Below, one piece after another: positions 1 through 8,030 of a stretch of DNA of 64,000 nucleotides. Numbering within the stretch: position 1 is the stretch's first letter; every line of letters starts with the position of its first letter. Origin of the DNA: Caulifigura coniformis (GTDB taxonomy: Bacteria > Planctomycetota > Planctomycetia > Planctomycetales > Planctomycetaceae); assembly GCF_007745175.1 (NCBI RefSeq), contig NZ_CP036271.1, positions 1,338,154-1,402,153 on the forward strand, given 5' to 3'. The translations under genes were made by a program, and so were the position numbers. The notes under the pieces are model-generated. The model searched no databases. It was not told the origin of the DNA and was given only the letters and a program-made list of their open reading frames with translations.

Positions 1-1287
1 CGGCAGCGGGTCGCGGCGAAACTAGCCCTTGCAGACGTGCCGCTGAAAACCTTCGTCGACGATCCGGTCATCGATCCCGGCGTCGACGACGTTTCGCAAC
101 TCATTCTCGACACGCACGATCGCGCCGCGTTTTCCCCGTTCTCCTCACTCACCGTCGGCGAGTTCCGCGACTGGCTCGTCGCCGCCGACATCGATCAGCC
201 TGTCGACTGGCCCGTGGTCCAGAAGGCCATCACGCCAGAAATGGCCGCAGCGGCCGCGCGGCTCATGAGCAACAAAGACCTGGTCACCGTTGCGAGCCGA
301 ATCCGTAACGTCACCCGCTGCCGTAACACGCTCGGCGAGCGTGGCGTTCTGGGCATTCGCCTTCAGCCCAATCACCCCGCCGATGACATCGGCGGCATCA
401 TCCTGACCACGGTGGAGGGACTGCTCTACGGCTGCGGTGACGCCGTCATCGGAATCAACCCCGTCACCGATTCCGTCGATTCCGTTTCCAGCATCCTCAG
501 TAGCATCGATCGGTTGATCGCGAAGCTGGGAATCCCGACGCAGGCCTGCTGTCTCGCTCACGTCACGACGCAGATGCGATGCATGGAGCGCGGCGTCCCG
601 GTGGACCTCGTCTTCCAATCCGTCGCCGGGACCCAGGAGGCCAATGCCTCGTTCGGCGTCACGCTGTCGCAGCTTCGCGAAGCCCGGGAGATGGCGATCG
701 AGCAGCATCGGCGGCGCGACGTTCCCTGGATTGGCGAGCAGGTCATGTACTTTGAAACCGGCCAGGGGAGCGCCCTCTCCGCCGAGGCCCATCACGGCGT
801 CGATCAGCTGACGCTGGAGGCCCGCGCCTACGCCGTCGCCCGCGCCTTCGATCCCTTCCTGGTGAACACCGTCGTGGGATTCATCGGCCCCGAGTATCTC
901 TACGACGAGCGGCAGATCATCCGCGCGGGGCTCGAAGACCACTTCATGGGCAAGCTCCTGGGCCTGCCGATGGGCTGTGACGTCTGTTACACGAACCACG
1001 CCGAGGCCGACCAGAACTCCGCCGATAACCTGCTGGTGCTCCTTTCCGCCGCCGGGTGCAACTATTTCATGGGCGTCCCCTGCGGCGACGACGTAATGCT
1101 CAGCTATCAATCGACAAGCTTCCACGACGCTGCTGCGATGCGCCAGCTCTTCGGGCTTCGTCCGGCGCCGGAGTTCGCGGCATGGCTCACCAGGAATTCG
1201 CTGACGCTCGGCGACCACCCCACGGGTGATGACTCCGCAGCCGGCCGCAAACTGCTGGCCAGCGCCATGTCTCTCGTCGATCCATGA
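1..1287 (+). CDS. eutB: Ethanolamine ammonia-lyase large subunit, 5' end missing
   Basis: Catalytic subunit of the adenosylcobalamin-dependent lyase that converts ethanolamine to acetaldehyde and ammonia. The frame is open from the first base of the window, so the N-terminus lies outside; a GTG at 37 is only an internal codon. About 428 residues are visible, including typical EutB stretches: LMSNKDLV, the cobalamin and substrate barrel part RLQPNHPADDIGG, DAVIGINPV, YFETGQGSALSA, and the C-terminal GLPMGCDVCYTNHAEADQNS and NYFMGVPCGDDVML. It is followed 9 bp downstream by an APC permease and then by eutC, so the three form one + strand operon. Family assignment is very sure; full length cannot be judged. 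Confidence 0.97.
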   Translation, partial: RQRVAAKLALADVPLKTFVDDPVIDPGVDDVSQLILDTHDRAAFSPFSSLTVGEFRDWLVAADIDQPVDWPVVQKAITPEMAAAAARLMSNKDLVTVASRIRNVTRCRNTLGERGVLGIRLQPNHPADDIGGIILTTVEGLLYGCGDAVIGINPVTDSVDSVSSILSSIDRLIAKLGIPTQACCLAHVTTQMRCMERGVPVDLVFQSVAGTQEANASFGVTLSQLREAREMAIEQHRRRDVPWIGEQVMYFETGQGSALSAEAHHGVDQLTLEARAYAVARAFDPFLVNTVVGFIGPEYLYDERQIIRAGLEDHFMGKLLGLPMGCDVCYTNHAEADQNSADNLLVLLSAAGCNYFMGVPCGDDVMLSYQSTSFHDAAAMRQLFGLRPAPEFAAWLTRNSLTLGDHPTGDDSAAGRKLLASAMSLVDP

Positions 1288-1296
1288 AAGGCTCCT

Positions 1297-2835
1297 GTGA
1301 CTGACCCCGCTCCCGATGACGTCGCCAACGTTCGGGCTCATGACGCCAAGATGCTCGGGCGCCTGGGCTACAAGCAGGAACTCGCCCGGCGGATGTCGGG
1401 TTTCTCCAACCTCGCGATTTCACTCTCGATCATCTGCGTTCTCGCCGGCGGACTGACCTCATTCCACCTCGGTTACTGCAGCGTCGGGGGAGCGGCCATT
1501 GGGATTGGATGGCCCGTCGCCTGCATGATGTCGCTCGCGGTCGCCGCAGCCATGGCTCAACTGGCCTCGGCCTTTCCCACCGCCGGCGGTCTCTATCATT
1601 GGGCCGCCATTCTCGGCGGCCGAGGCTGGGGCTGGGTGACGGCCTGGTTCAACATCGTCGGCCTCGTCACCGTGCTGGCGGCGATCAACGTCGGCGCCTT
1701 CGAGTTTCTGACGAGGGCCTTCCTGCCGGACGTCGAGCCCGGCCTTTCCCTGCAACTTTCCATCGTCGGAGTCATCACGGTTTCCCAGGCGATCCTCAAC
1801 CACCTCGGGATCCGGCTGACAACGCGCCTGACCGATTTCAGCGGCTACTGGATCCTCACCGTGTCACTGGTTCTCACGGTGGTTCTGCTTGCCGTCACAC
1901 GGTCCTTCGACCTGAGTCGCCTCATCACCTTTTCCAACTTCAGCGGACAGCCGGCAGATTCTCCAGTCTGGCCCGGCACCGAATCGATCGCCTGGCTCTT
2001 CGCCCTCGGCCTGCTCCTTCCGGCCTATACGATCACGGGTTTCGACGCCTCGGCCCACGTCGCCGAAGAGACGCTGAACGCCGATCACACCGTCCCCGTC
2101 GGAATCCTGCGTTCCGTCCTCGTCTCGGGCATCGCGGGCTGGATCATGCTCTCGGCCATCGTTCTCGCGATTCCCGATCCCGCCGAAGCGGCCGCGCAAG
2201 GCAGCACGGTGTTCTTCGGAACGCTGCGTGCCATCGTTCCTCCAGTCGTCGTCCACTTTCTCTGCGGCGCCATCGTCGTCGCGCAGTATTTGTGCGGCCT
2301 CGCGACAGTGACATCCGCCTCGCGCATGGCCTTCGCCTTTGCCCGCGACGGCGGTCTCCCCTTCTCGAACTCACTGCGGACGGTTCATCCCGATCTGAAA
2401 ACGCCCGTTGCCGCGATCTGGACAGTCTCCGCCGCGTCGTTTCTCTTTACCGTCTATTCGCCCGTGTACTCCACGATCACCGCCGTCTGCACGATCTCGC
2501 TGTACATCTCGTATGTCCTCCCGATCGCGATCGGCTTCATCGTCTACCGCAAGTCGTGGAAGCAGATGGGCCCGTGGGACCTCGGCCGCTGGTTCCGACC
2601 ACTGGCGCTGGTGAGCGTCCTGTACTGCACCATGTTGATTGTCATCGGCATGCAACCGCCGAACGACAAGTCGTTCATCGTCCTGTCGGGCCTCTGCGTG
2701 CTTCTCCTGATCGGGTGGTTTCTCGCTGCGCGTCGACATTTTGTTGGACCGCCCCGCATCATGCAGGAGCTGCGACACGCTCGAATGGGTGCGTCATCCC
2801 TTCCGTCTCAAGTCCCGGAGGAGGCGACGACATGA
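1297..2835 (+). CDS. APC-family amino acid/amine permease, probable ethanolamine permease
   Basis: A 512-residue membrane transporter of the amino acid-polyamine-organocation superfamily, with about twelve hydrophobic segments. The N-terminal part (LGYKQELARRMSGFSNLAISLSI) fits the GABA/choline-permease-like branch. It sits between eutB and eutC, so ethanolamine uptake is the natural inference; the sequence alone does not fix the substrate. The chosen start is GTG at 1297, 9 bp after the eutB stop; no ATG upstream fits. Its stop overlaps the eutC start in an ATGA, which points to translational coupling. Other possibilities are a choline, GABA or general amino acid permease. Confidence 0.9.
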   Translation: MTDPAPDDVANVRAHDAKMLGRLGYKQELARRMSGFSNLAISLSIICVLAGGLTSFHLGYCSVGGAAIGIGWPVACMMSLAVAAAMAQLASAFPTAGGLYHWAAILGGRGWGWVTAWFNIVGLVTVLAAINVGAFEFLTRAFLPDVEPGLSLQLSIVGVITVSQAILNHLGIRLTTRLTDFSGYWILTVSLVLTVVLLAVTRSFDLSRLITFSNFSGQPADSPVWPGTESIAWLFALGLLLPAYTITGFDASAHVAEETLNADHTVPVGILRSVLVSGIAGWIMLSAIVLAIPDPAEAAAQGSTVFFGTLRAIVPPVVVHFLCGAIVVAQYLCGLATVTSASRMAFAFARDGGLPFSNSLRTVHPDLKTPVAAIWTVSAASFLFTVYSPVYSTITAVCTISLYISYVLPIAIGFIVYRKSWKQMGPWDLGRWFRPLALVSVLYCTMLIVIGMQPPNDKSFIVLSGLCVLLLIGWFLAARRHFVGPPRIMQELRHARMGASSLPSQVPEEATT

Positions 2836-3740
2836 ACGACTCCCTCCTTGGACCATCAGGCCACCTCGCACCGCTCCTCAACAGAATCCGCGATCAGACG
2901 CCCGCCCGCCTGTTCCACGGACGCAGCGGACTCAGTTACCGCACATCAACCCAGTTGGAACTCCGGGCCGACCACGCCGCGGCCCGCGACGCCGTTCACA
3001 CGGAACTCGTGCTCGAGCGGGATTTCCCGGAGGGCTTCTTTGCGAGCCGTCCGGTCGTTGAGGTGACGAGTCAGGCCGAATCGAGGCCACAGTTCCTTGC
3101 CCGCCCCGATCTCGGGCGACGCCTCGGTCCGGCCGCTCGAGAGGCTCTCGCGCAGGCCTGCCCGCGGCAGCCCGATGTCCAGTTGGTCATCGGCGACGGG
3201 CTCTCTTCCGCAGCTGTCATCCGACAGGTTCCGGAACTCCTTCCACGTCTGGACGCCCTCATCGCCGCCCGCGGATGGCGAAGCGGGCGACTCATTCTCG
3301 TCCATCGCTGCCGCGTGGGCGTCATGAATGAAATTGGAGAATGGATTGCGCCCGGCGTCGTCGTCCTTCTGATCGGAGAACGTCCTGGCCTGGCGACCGC
3401 GGAAAGCCTCTCGGCCTATCTCGCATACCGACCGCGCGAAGGGGACAACGATTCCCGGCGGAATCTCATTTCGAACATCCATGCTCGCGGCACGGGCCCG
3501 GAGACGGCGGCCAACCGCATTGCAAACCTGATTGACCAGATGCTGCTGCATCGGATCAGCGGATGTGATTTGAAGGAAGAAAGCAGTCAGAGGCTGATGG
3601 ACGGGCAATTCCCCAGTATCGGGGATACGTTAGGCCGCCCGGACGTTCAACCTGCCCTCCGCGCTGGCGAAAACGTCCCGGCTCGATGTCAGGATCTCGC
3701 TGCGGCACGCGACGCAACCAATTTCCCAAAGGAAGGTTAA
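2832..3740 (+). CDS. eutC: Ethanolamine ammonia-lyase small subunit with C-terminal tail
   Basis: Small subunit that completes the cobalamin-binding active site with EutB. Family features include RLFHGRSGLSYRT near the N-terminus, the VQLVIGDGLSSAAV stretch, HRCRVGVMNEIGE, LIGERPGLATAESLSAYLAYRP and NLISNIHARG. The start ATG at 2832 overlaps the permease stop and is preceded by a strong GGAGG ribosome binding site about 10 bp upstream. The protein has 302 residues. By memory of the family, homologues end near the segment SGCDLKEE at about residue 248, so the last ~50 residues look like an added tail of low similarity. The frame is uninterrupted. Confidence 0.95.
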   Translation: MNDSLLGPSGHLAPLLNRIRDQTPARLFHGRSGLSYRTSTQLELRADHAAARDAVHTELVLERDFPEGFFASRPVVEVTSQAESRPQFLARPDLGRRLGPAAREALAQACPRQPDVQLVIGDGLSSAAVIRQVPELLPRLDALIAARGWRSGRLILVHRCRVGVMNEIGEWIAPGVVVLLIGERPGLATAESLSAYLAYRPREGDNDSRRNLISNIHARGTGPETAANRIANLIDQMLLHRISGCDLKEESSQRLMDGQFPSIGDTLGRPDVQPALRAGENVPARCQDLAAARDATNFPKEG

Positions 3741-4074
3741 GGCCCAATGCCCCTTCAGGCATGCGAAGATTCTTCCCGATGCGCAACCCCTCCCGTCAGG
3801 GTGGAGAGTTCGTTCTTTGGCAACGCACACAGAGGGGGATCAGCCCCGCGAGAGAGAGTGAAAAAGCACACCAAAGTTCGTCACACATGTCACAGGTCCA
3901 GAACTCCAATGTTTCAGACGGTTCTTCGCTGTCACAGGTCGTCACAGGTCTCCCCTGGGGAGCCGGCCTCCGCGACAGCGAATGTCCACGCGCCCGAGGA
4001 GTCTTGAGGACTGCGTGGAGGGTGGTCGCGCGGGCGAGCGGCGAGGATGCAAGTCTTCCTGAACGTCCGATCGC
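3741..4074. other. Gene-free stretch with a repeated 10-mer
   Basis: No coding frame here has a credible ribosome binding site or recognisable product. A 10-mer, GTCACAGGTC, occurs three times at 3889-3898, 3931-3940 and 3941-3950, the last two directly abutting. A weak 5-bp hairpin (ATGCC/GGCAT) follows the eutC stop but has no T-tract. Confidence 0.5.
3889..3950. repeat. Three copies of the 10-mer GTCACAGGTC
   Basis: Exact copies lie at 3889-3898, 3931-3940 and 3941-3950. The last two are tandem. The first is 42 bp from the second, close to four helical turns. This could be a regulator-binding cluster or chance duplication; nothing nearby decides it. Confidence 0.5.
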
Positions 4075-4901
4075 TCAGCAACCGAAGTCTGCATAACTCG
4101 TCGCGTGGAACGGGGCCTTGTAACCTGGCAGCCGCTCAGGGATTCGACTGGCGATAAAATAGTCGTCATTCCAGGCGTCGCAGACGACCATCGAAGCTCC
4201 GAGCGTCTTGAGCATCGCATCATCCATCTGAAAGATGCGGCCCTGGTGGCCAATCATGACGAAGGCATGGTCCGCATTGTTCAGCTTGAACCATCGGATG
4301 GGCCTCGCGCCCATTTGCTTGAGTTCGACGAATGCGGTGGCGGAGAATTCTTCACAGTTGCCGCCACGCACCGTCTTCGCGAATTCGGCAATCTCCTCGG
4401 GTTTTTCGGACTTCGATCGGTCCCCAAAGGCAACGATCGGCGATCCCTTGAAGAAGTCGCTCGCGCGGTTTGGGGCGCCTCTGTCCAGCGCGACCCGTGT
4501 TTTGAAGACGGCCAGTTTCGCCCAGGCCAGGTATTGTTCGATCAGCTTGCCGGGCGTCAGTCCCGGCATCGAGGTCGACCCGCTGAAGTAGGCTGCGATG
4601 TTGTTGCGCTGATCCTCGGGGAGTTGGGCCAGGATTTCCGCATTCCGTGCGGCAAACTGGTCGTAGGTGGTCTGGTGTCCGTTCTTCGCCATCACGGCGG
4701 ACATCGCCACTTCCATCCTTTTGACGAAAATGCCCGCACTGTCGAGCTGCATGCGGTACTGGCCGACATTCGGAAGAAATTCTTCTCCTTGAGGAGTGCG
4801 TCCAGGGTCTCCAGGATGTCGACCATTGAGGCCCCGTTCAGTCGCCGGAACAGGCCTCTGATATCTCCCGGCACGTAAACGAATGCCTGTCGATCAACCA
4901 T
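4075..4901 (-). pseudogene. Frameshifted gene for a Cys-His-Asp (papain/transglutaminase-like) protein
   Basis: The 3' part reads as 225 residues from an ATG at 4752. It holds a plausible papain-like or transglutaminase-like triad: Cys133 in GGNCEEFSATAF, His162 in ADHAFVMIG and Asp192 in VVCDAWND (numbered from the ATG at 4752). That ATG has no good ribosome binding site, and the frame is open further upstream. In the neighbouring frame an ATG at 4901 has a GGAG 8 bp upstream and starts the protein-like MVDRQAFVYVPGDIRGLF, which continues to about LLKEKNFF before turning into poor sequence. Joining the two near 4750-4790 gives one continuous gene of about 275 residues, so I read this as a single gene broken by a one- or two-base indel (real or a sequencing error). 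The function is unknown; related folds include peptidases and effector or toxin domains. Confidence 0.55.
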
Positions 4902-4953
4902 GGGTCGTCTCCAGTTCGCCAAACCGCGGGCCGCGCCTGCCGTTTGAAAGTAG

Positions 4954-5274
4954 ACATGCCGATGCACGGTGTCGAGCGACGATGTCGGGGGACGGCTGGC
5001 GACTGGATGGTCCAATCTCGTGATCGTGAAGTCAGGAGACCTGGACCACTACGACTTCCACCTCAAGAAGGACTCGGTCACAGTCGGATACGGTGATGTC
5101 GTCACTGAAGGGATGGAACTCGGCCGCGTCGGGAATACCGGGGCGTCATCGGCGCCCCACCTCCACTTCGGCGTTCATGCGATCGATCCCGCCGGTGTGC
5201 TGCGTCCTGTCGCGATCTCGATTCGGGACGACCTTCAGGTTCCAATGAACGACCACGCCATCGAAGTGACCTGA
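4954..5274 (+). pseudogene. C-terminal remnant of an M23 (LytM-type) metallopeptidase
   Basis: This frame encodes the second half of a peptidase M23 domain: YDFHLKKDSVTVGYGDVV, ELGRVGNTG and the zinc-binding SAPHLHFG signature. A stop codon lies at 4951-4953 just upstream, and the first zinc ligands (the usual HxxxxxxD) are missing in this and the other + frames. A first start (GTG at 4969) without ribosome binding site would give about 101 residues. Active M23 enzymes cut peptidoglycan cross-links; this copy should be inactive. It is divergent from the broken protease-like gene, so the 4.9 kb region looks like the edge of a deletion or rearrangement. Confidence 0.7.
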
Positions 5275-5303
5275 GACGGGAACACGGGCCGGAGTGGCCC
5301 GAT

Positions 5304-6347
5304 CTACATCATCCCACGGCCTTTGAGTTCGGCGACGACTGACTGGACGATGCGGGAGATCTCGTCCGGCTGCACCTTGCCGGCCTGGGGAGGCGTCGAC
5401 CACACGTCGACTGGCGTGCACCCCTTGACCGGCTGATCGGCGAATCCGTGGGCCGCGAGCAGGCACTGAAGAGTATTACTCAGGGCCGAGAGATCGGCAT
5501 GCTGCTTCTCTGACAGGGGCTGACGGCCCTGCCCCATCTGGAAGCCGCGGAGCGTGACGGCGGCACGGAAGCCGTCAGGGAATTCCGCTTGGTAGAGCAT
5601 CGTGTCGAAGAGGGTCACCAGGTCGTACTGCAGGTCGCGGGCGTCGTCGAGTTGTCGCGCCAGGGTCAGCTCATAGAGCTTGCGGGTCAACTCGGGGACG
5701 ACGCCGCTGGAGGCATTGGTTCCACCGTCGCAGCCAACCAGGAGCAGCGGCATGAGCGCTGCGTCCCAGCCGGTGAGGAAGCTGAACTCAGGGCGATTCG
5801 GGCGAACCGCCTTGATCATGCGGATCATGTGCGGGATGTCGCCAGAGGAATCCTTGATGGCGATGATCCGCTCGCATTCCTCGGCGAGGCGCTGAACGGT
5901 CGGGACGTCGATCGGGCTCGCAAAGAGCGGGATGTTGTAGAGCGTGACGTCGATCGGGGTGTTGCGGCCGATTTCCTTGAAATAGGCGTACACCGAGCCC
6001 GGGCTGAGCTTGTAGTAGAAGGGGGCGACGATGGCGACGGCCCGCACGCCGAGGTCGGCATAGTACTCGCAGGCGGCGAGGGTTTCCCTGACGTTGGCTT
6101 CCGCGGCTCCGGCGAGGATGGGAACGCGGCCGCGGGTCTGGTCGGCGACGATCGCGCCGATCCGGCGACGTTCCTCGGGCGTGAAGCGGGTGAATTCCCC
6201 GGTGGAGCCATTGGGATAGAGTCCGTGGACGCCGCGGTCGATCAGCCAGTCGACGTAGCGACGGAGTTCGCCTTCGTTGATCCCGCCGTCAGCCTGATAC
6301 GGAACGAGGTTGGGAGTAAAAATTCCCTGAAGTCGACTTCCGGACAT
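5304..6347 (-). CDS. Dihydrodipicolinate synthase/N-acetylneuraminate lyase family aldolase
   Basis: A 347-residue class I aldolase of the DapA/NanA superfamily. It shows the substrate-carboxylate loop GSTGE at residues 47-51, the catalytic Tyr137 in YNIP and the Schiff-base Lys165 in IKDSSGD. It is about 50 residues longer than typical DapA (about 295), with a C-terminal addition from about residue 300 ([15 protein letters not shown] onwards). It stands alone, with no lysine or sialic acid genes around it, so the substrate cannot be named; planctomycetes carry several such paralogues. The ATG at 6347 is the first start before the fold. It is divergent from the SRPBCC gene. Confidence 0.9.
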   Translation of the reverse strand: MSGSRLQGIFTPNLVPYQADGGINEGELRRYVDWLIDRGVHGLYPNGSTGEFTRFTPEERRRIGAIVADQTRGRVPILAGAAEANVRETLAACEYYADLGVRAVAIVAPFYYKLSPGSVYAYFKEIGRNTPIDVTLYNIPLFASPIDVPTVQRLAEECERIIAIKDSSGDIPHMIRMIKAVRPNRPEFSFLTGWDAALMPLLLVGCDGGTNASSGVVPELTRKLYELTLARQLDDARDLQYDLVTLFDTMLYQAEFPDGFRAAVTLRGFQMGQGRQPLSEKQHADLSALSNTLQCLLAAHGFADQPVKGCTPVDVWSTPPQAGKVQPDEISRIVQSVVAELKGRGMM

Positions 6348-6513
6348 GATTAGGCGGTTTGGCGAAAGTGCGGGACGAGTGAGGACTGAGTTTTACCGAC
6401 TCGGATTTCTCGGGAGAACGGCAGCTGGGCGGGATCAGCCGCAGTTTCATTGCGACACAACTTACGGTTCGTCCGGGTCGTTCCAAAACTCCAGTGGGAA
6501 TCGAGAGAGTCTG

Positions 6514-7029
6514 ATGGTGACTGTTCGCAGGGGAGAGACGGGGCGCGGGTGGCTCCTGGAAACGGACCTGTGGGTCCCGCAGCAACGCGAGACGGTGTTT
6601 TCGCTGTTCGCGGATGCGTTTCAGCTGGAGGCCATCACTCCGCCGTGGTTGAATTTCGAGGTGATCACGCCACGGCCGATCGCGATCGCGGCGGGGACCC
6701 GGATTGACTACCGCCTGAGGCTGCATGGCATTCCGATTCGCTGGCAGTCGGAAATCACTGTGTGGGAGCCGCCGTTTCGATTCGTGGATGAACAGCGTCG
6801 TGGGCCGTACCGCTGGTGGCGGCATGAGCACGTTTTCGAAGAACTGGACGGTGGAACCGTGTGCCACGACCGGGTGGAATACGGCGTGCCGGGGGGCTGG
6901 CTCGCGAACCGACTGTTCGTGGAACGGGACGTGAAGCGAATCTTCGAGTACCGGCGGGAGGTGATTCCGCGGGTGCTCGAACAGTCGGTCTCAACGCGCG
7001 GAGGACGCGACGTCAGCGGGCGAGCCTGA
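6514..7029 (+). CDS. SRPBCC (START-like) ligand-binding or cyclase-like protein
   Basis: A small 171-residue protein with the pattern of the SRPBCC/polyketide cyclase-like fold: an N-terminal strand with LWVPQQRETVFSLFADA, the turn TPPWLNFEV, IDYRLRLHGIPIRWQSEI, PFRFVDEQRRGPYRWWRHEHVFEE, and a C-terminal helix after GWLANRL. Related proteins are often annotated as cell-division inhibitor or ligand-binding SRPBCC; the ligand is unknown. I chose the ATG at 6514, just before the fold, although the frame is open upstream to 6346. Its last 17 bp overlap the 3' end of the convergent folK. Confidence 0.8.
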   Translation: MVTVRRGETGRGWLLETDLWVPQQRETVFSLFADAFQLEAITPPWLNFEVITPRPIAIAAGTRIDYRLRLHGIPIRWQSEITVWEPPFRFVDEQRRGPYRWWRHEHVFEELDGGTVCHDRVEYGVPGGWLANRLFVERDVKRIFEYRREVIPRVLEQSVSTRGGRDVSGRA

Positions 7030-7561
7030 TGTCGGGGCGGGGCCGGAGGCGAAGCTTTTCTGCGTCACGCTCCTGAAGCAGACTGGCGACTTCAGTAATG
7101 GGCCGGCCGTCGGGAAGCTGAAAAGAGGGCAGCACTTCGCTGAGGGGGATCGCGAGAAAAACCCGTTCGGCGATGTCAGGATCGGGCAGGGCCTTCCCGG
7201 CGACCGATTGCGGCGGTCCCGGGACCACCGCGAGATCGAGATCGATCGTGCGGGCCGCGTTCTTGTTCCGCGGATCGCGGACGCGGCCCAGGCGCGCCTC
7301 GATCTCGTTCAGGTGCCGCAGGAATTCGATGGGATTCGAAGCTGTCTCGAGCAATACAGCAGCATTGCAGAAGTCGGCCTGGGTCGTGTCTCCGACGGCG
7401 GCGGTCTGCCAGACGGATGAAACGGCCAGAATCCGGCCCATTCCTGAGAGTTCCCCGACCGCGGCGGGGAGATTGCGCTCGGGGGCGATGTTCGAACCGA
7501 GCATCACCACGACGATCCCGGTCGACAGCCCGGCGGGATCAGGACCGGGGCTGGAAGTCAT
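7013..7561 (-). CDS. folK: 2-amino-4-hydroxy-6-hydroxymethyldihydropteridine pyrophosphokinase
   Basis: HPPK, which transfers pyrophosphate from ATP to hydroxymethyl-dihydropterin in folate synthesis. Family features: LGSNIAPERNL near the N-terminus, SSVWQTAAVG, DFCNAAVLLET, and the catalytic loop RVRDPRNKNAARTIDLDL with the two metal-binding aspartates. Length of 182 residues is normal for the family (about 160-180). It follows folB with a 23-bp overlap, so the two steps are probably translated in a coupled way. The 3' end overlaps the convergent SRPBCC gene by 17 bp. Confidence 0.95.
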   Translation of the reverse strand: MTSSPGPDPAGLSTGIVVVMLGSNIAPERNLPAAVGELSGMGRILAVSSVWQTAAVGDTTQADFCNAAVLLETASNPIEFLRHLNEIEARLGRVRDPRNKNAARTIDLDLAVVPGPPQSVAGKALPDPDIAERVFLAIPLSEVLPSFQLPDGRPITEVASLLQERDAEKLRLRPRPDIRLAR

Positions 7562-7913
7562 TTCGATTTCGCTCGATGCAGACTCCGACGGTTCGGGAGA
7601 ACCGCAGCGCGCCTGGCTTTCGGAGATGAACTCTCACGCGCTCGACACGGGGTTCACGAAGGCACAGCCGGGCGATCTCCTCGGCCAGCTTCTCGACAAG
7701 GTGGAAGCTCGACTGCTCGACGAACGCAATCACGGACTTGGTGATGGTGCGGTAGTTGACGGCGTCGTCGATGGAGTCGGTGCGGGCCGCTGGCCGGAGG
7801 TCGGTGTCGAGCCGCAGAGAGATGACGACATCCTGTCGGTTCTCGCGTTCCTCAGGATTGACGCCGATGATGGTGCGGACGAGCAGATCTTCGATTTCGA
7901 TGAAGTCGGTCAT
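7539..7913 (-). CDS. folB: Dihydroneopterin aldolase
   Basis: The enzyme that cleaves dihydroneopterin to hydroxymethyl-dihydropterin and glycolaldehyde, giving the substrate for FolK. In its 124 residues it shows the family's IEIEDLLVRTIIGVNPEERENRQ start, the active-site region DAVNYRTITKSV and the helix LVEKLAEEIARLCL with the conserved Glu-Lys pair, then VRVHLRKPGALRFSRTVGV. It overlaps folK by 23 bp. An SDR gene lies 117 bp upstream in the same direction, with a weak hairpin between. Confidence 0.95.
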   Translation of the reverse strand: MTDFIEIEDLLVRTIIGVNPEERENRQDVVISLRLDTDLRPAARTDSIDDAVNYRTITKSVIAFVEQSSFHLVEKLAEEIARLCLREPRVERVRVHLRKPGALRFSRTVGVCIERNRNDFQPRS

Positions 7914-7982
7914 GATGTGGCGTCGGCGAGGCTGCCGACCAACCGGCGACGGGTTCGCCGTTTCACAGTAAGAATACAGAAA

Positions 7983-7999
7983 GGCGCGTTCTCCGCGCC
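7983..7999 (-). terminator. Hairpin between the SDR gene and folB
   Basis: An inverted repeat GGCGCG/CGCGCC with a 5-nt loop lies just after the SDR stop (8031). On the minus strand it is followed by TTTCTGT, a weak T-tract. It could be an attenuating intrinsic terminator between the SDR gene and folB. Confidence 0.4.
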
Positions 8000-8030
8000 G
8001 GGAATCATCATGCCACGGAGGCGGTGCGAA

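Noticed and set aside
1509-2831. Long + frame overlapping the permease and continuing into eutC
   Set aside because: Only the part from 2832 is real (EutC); the upstream part is Arg/His/Pro-rich out-of-frame sequence.
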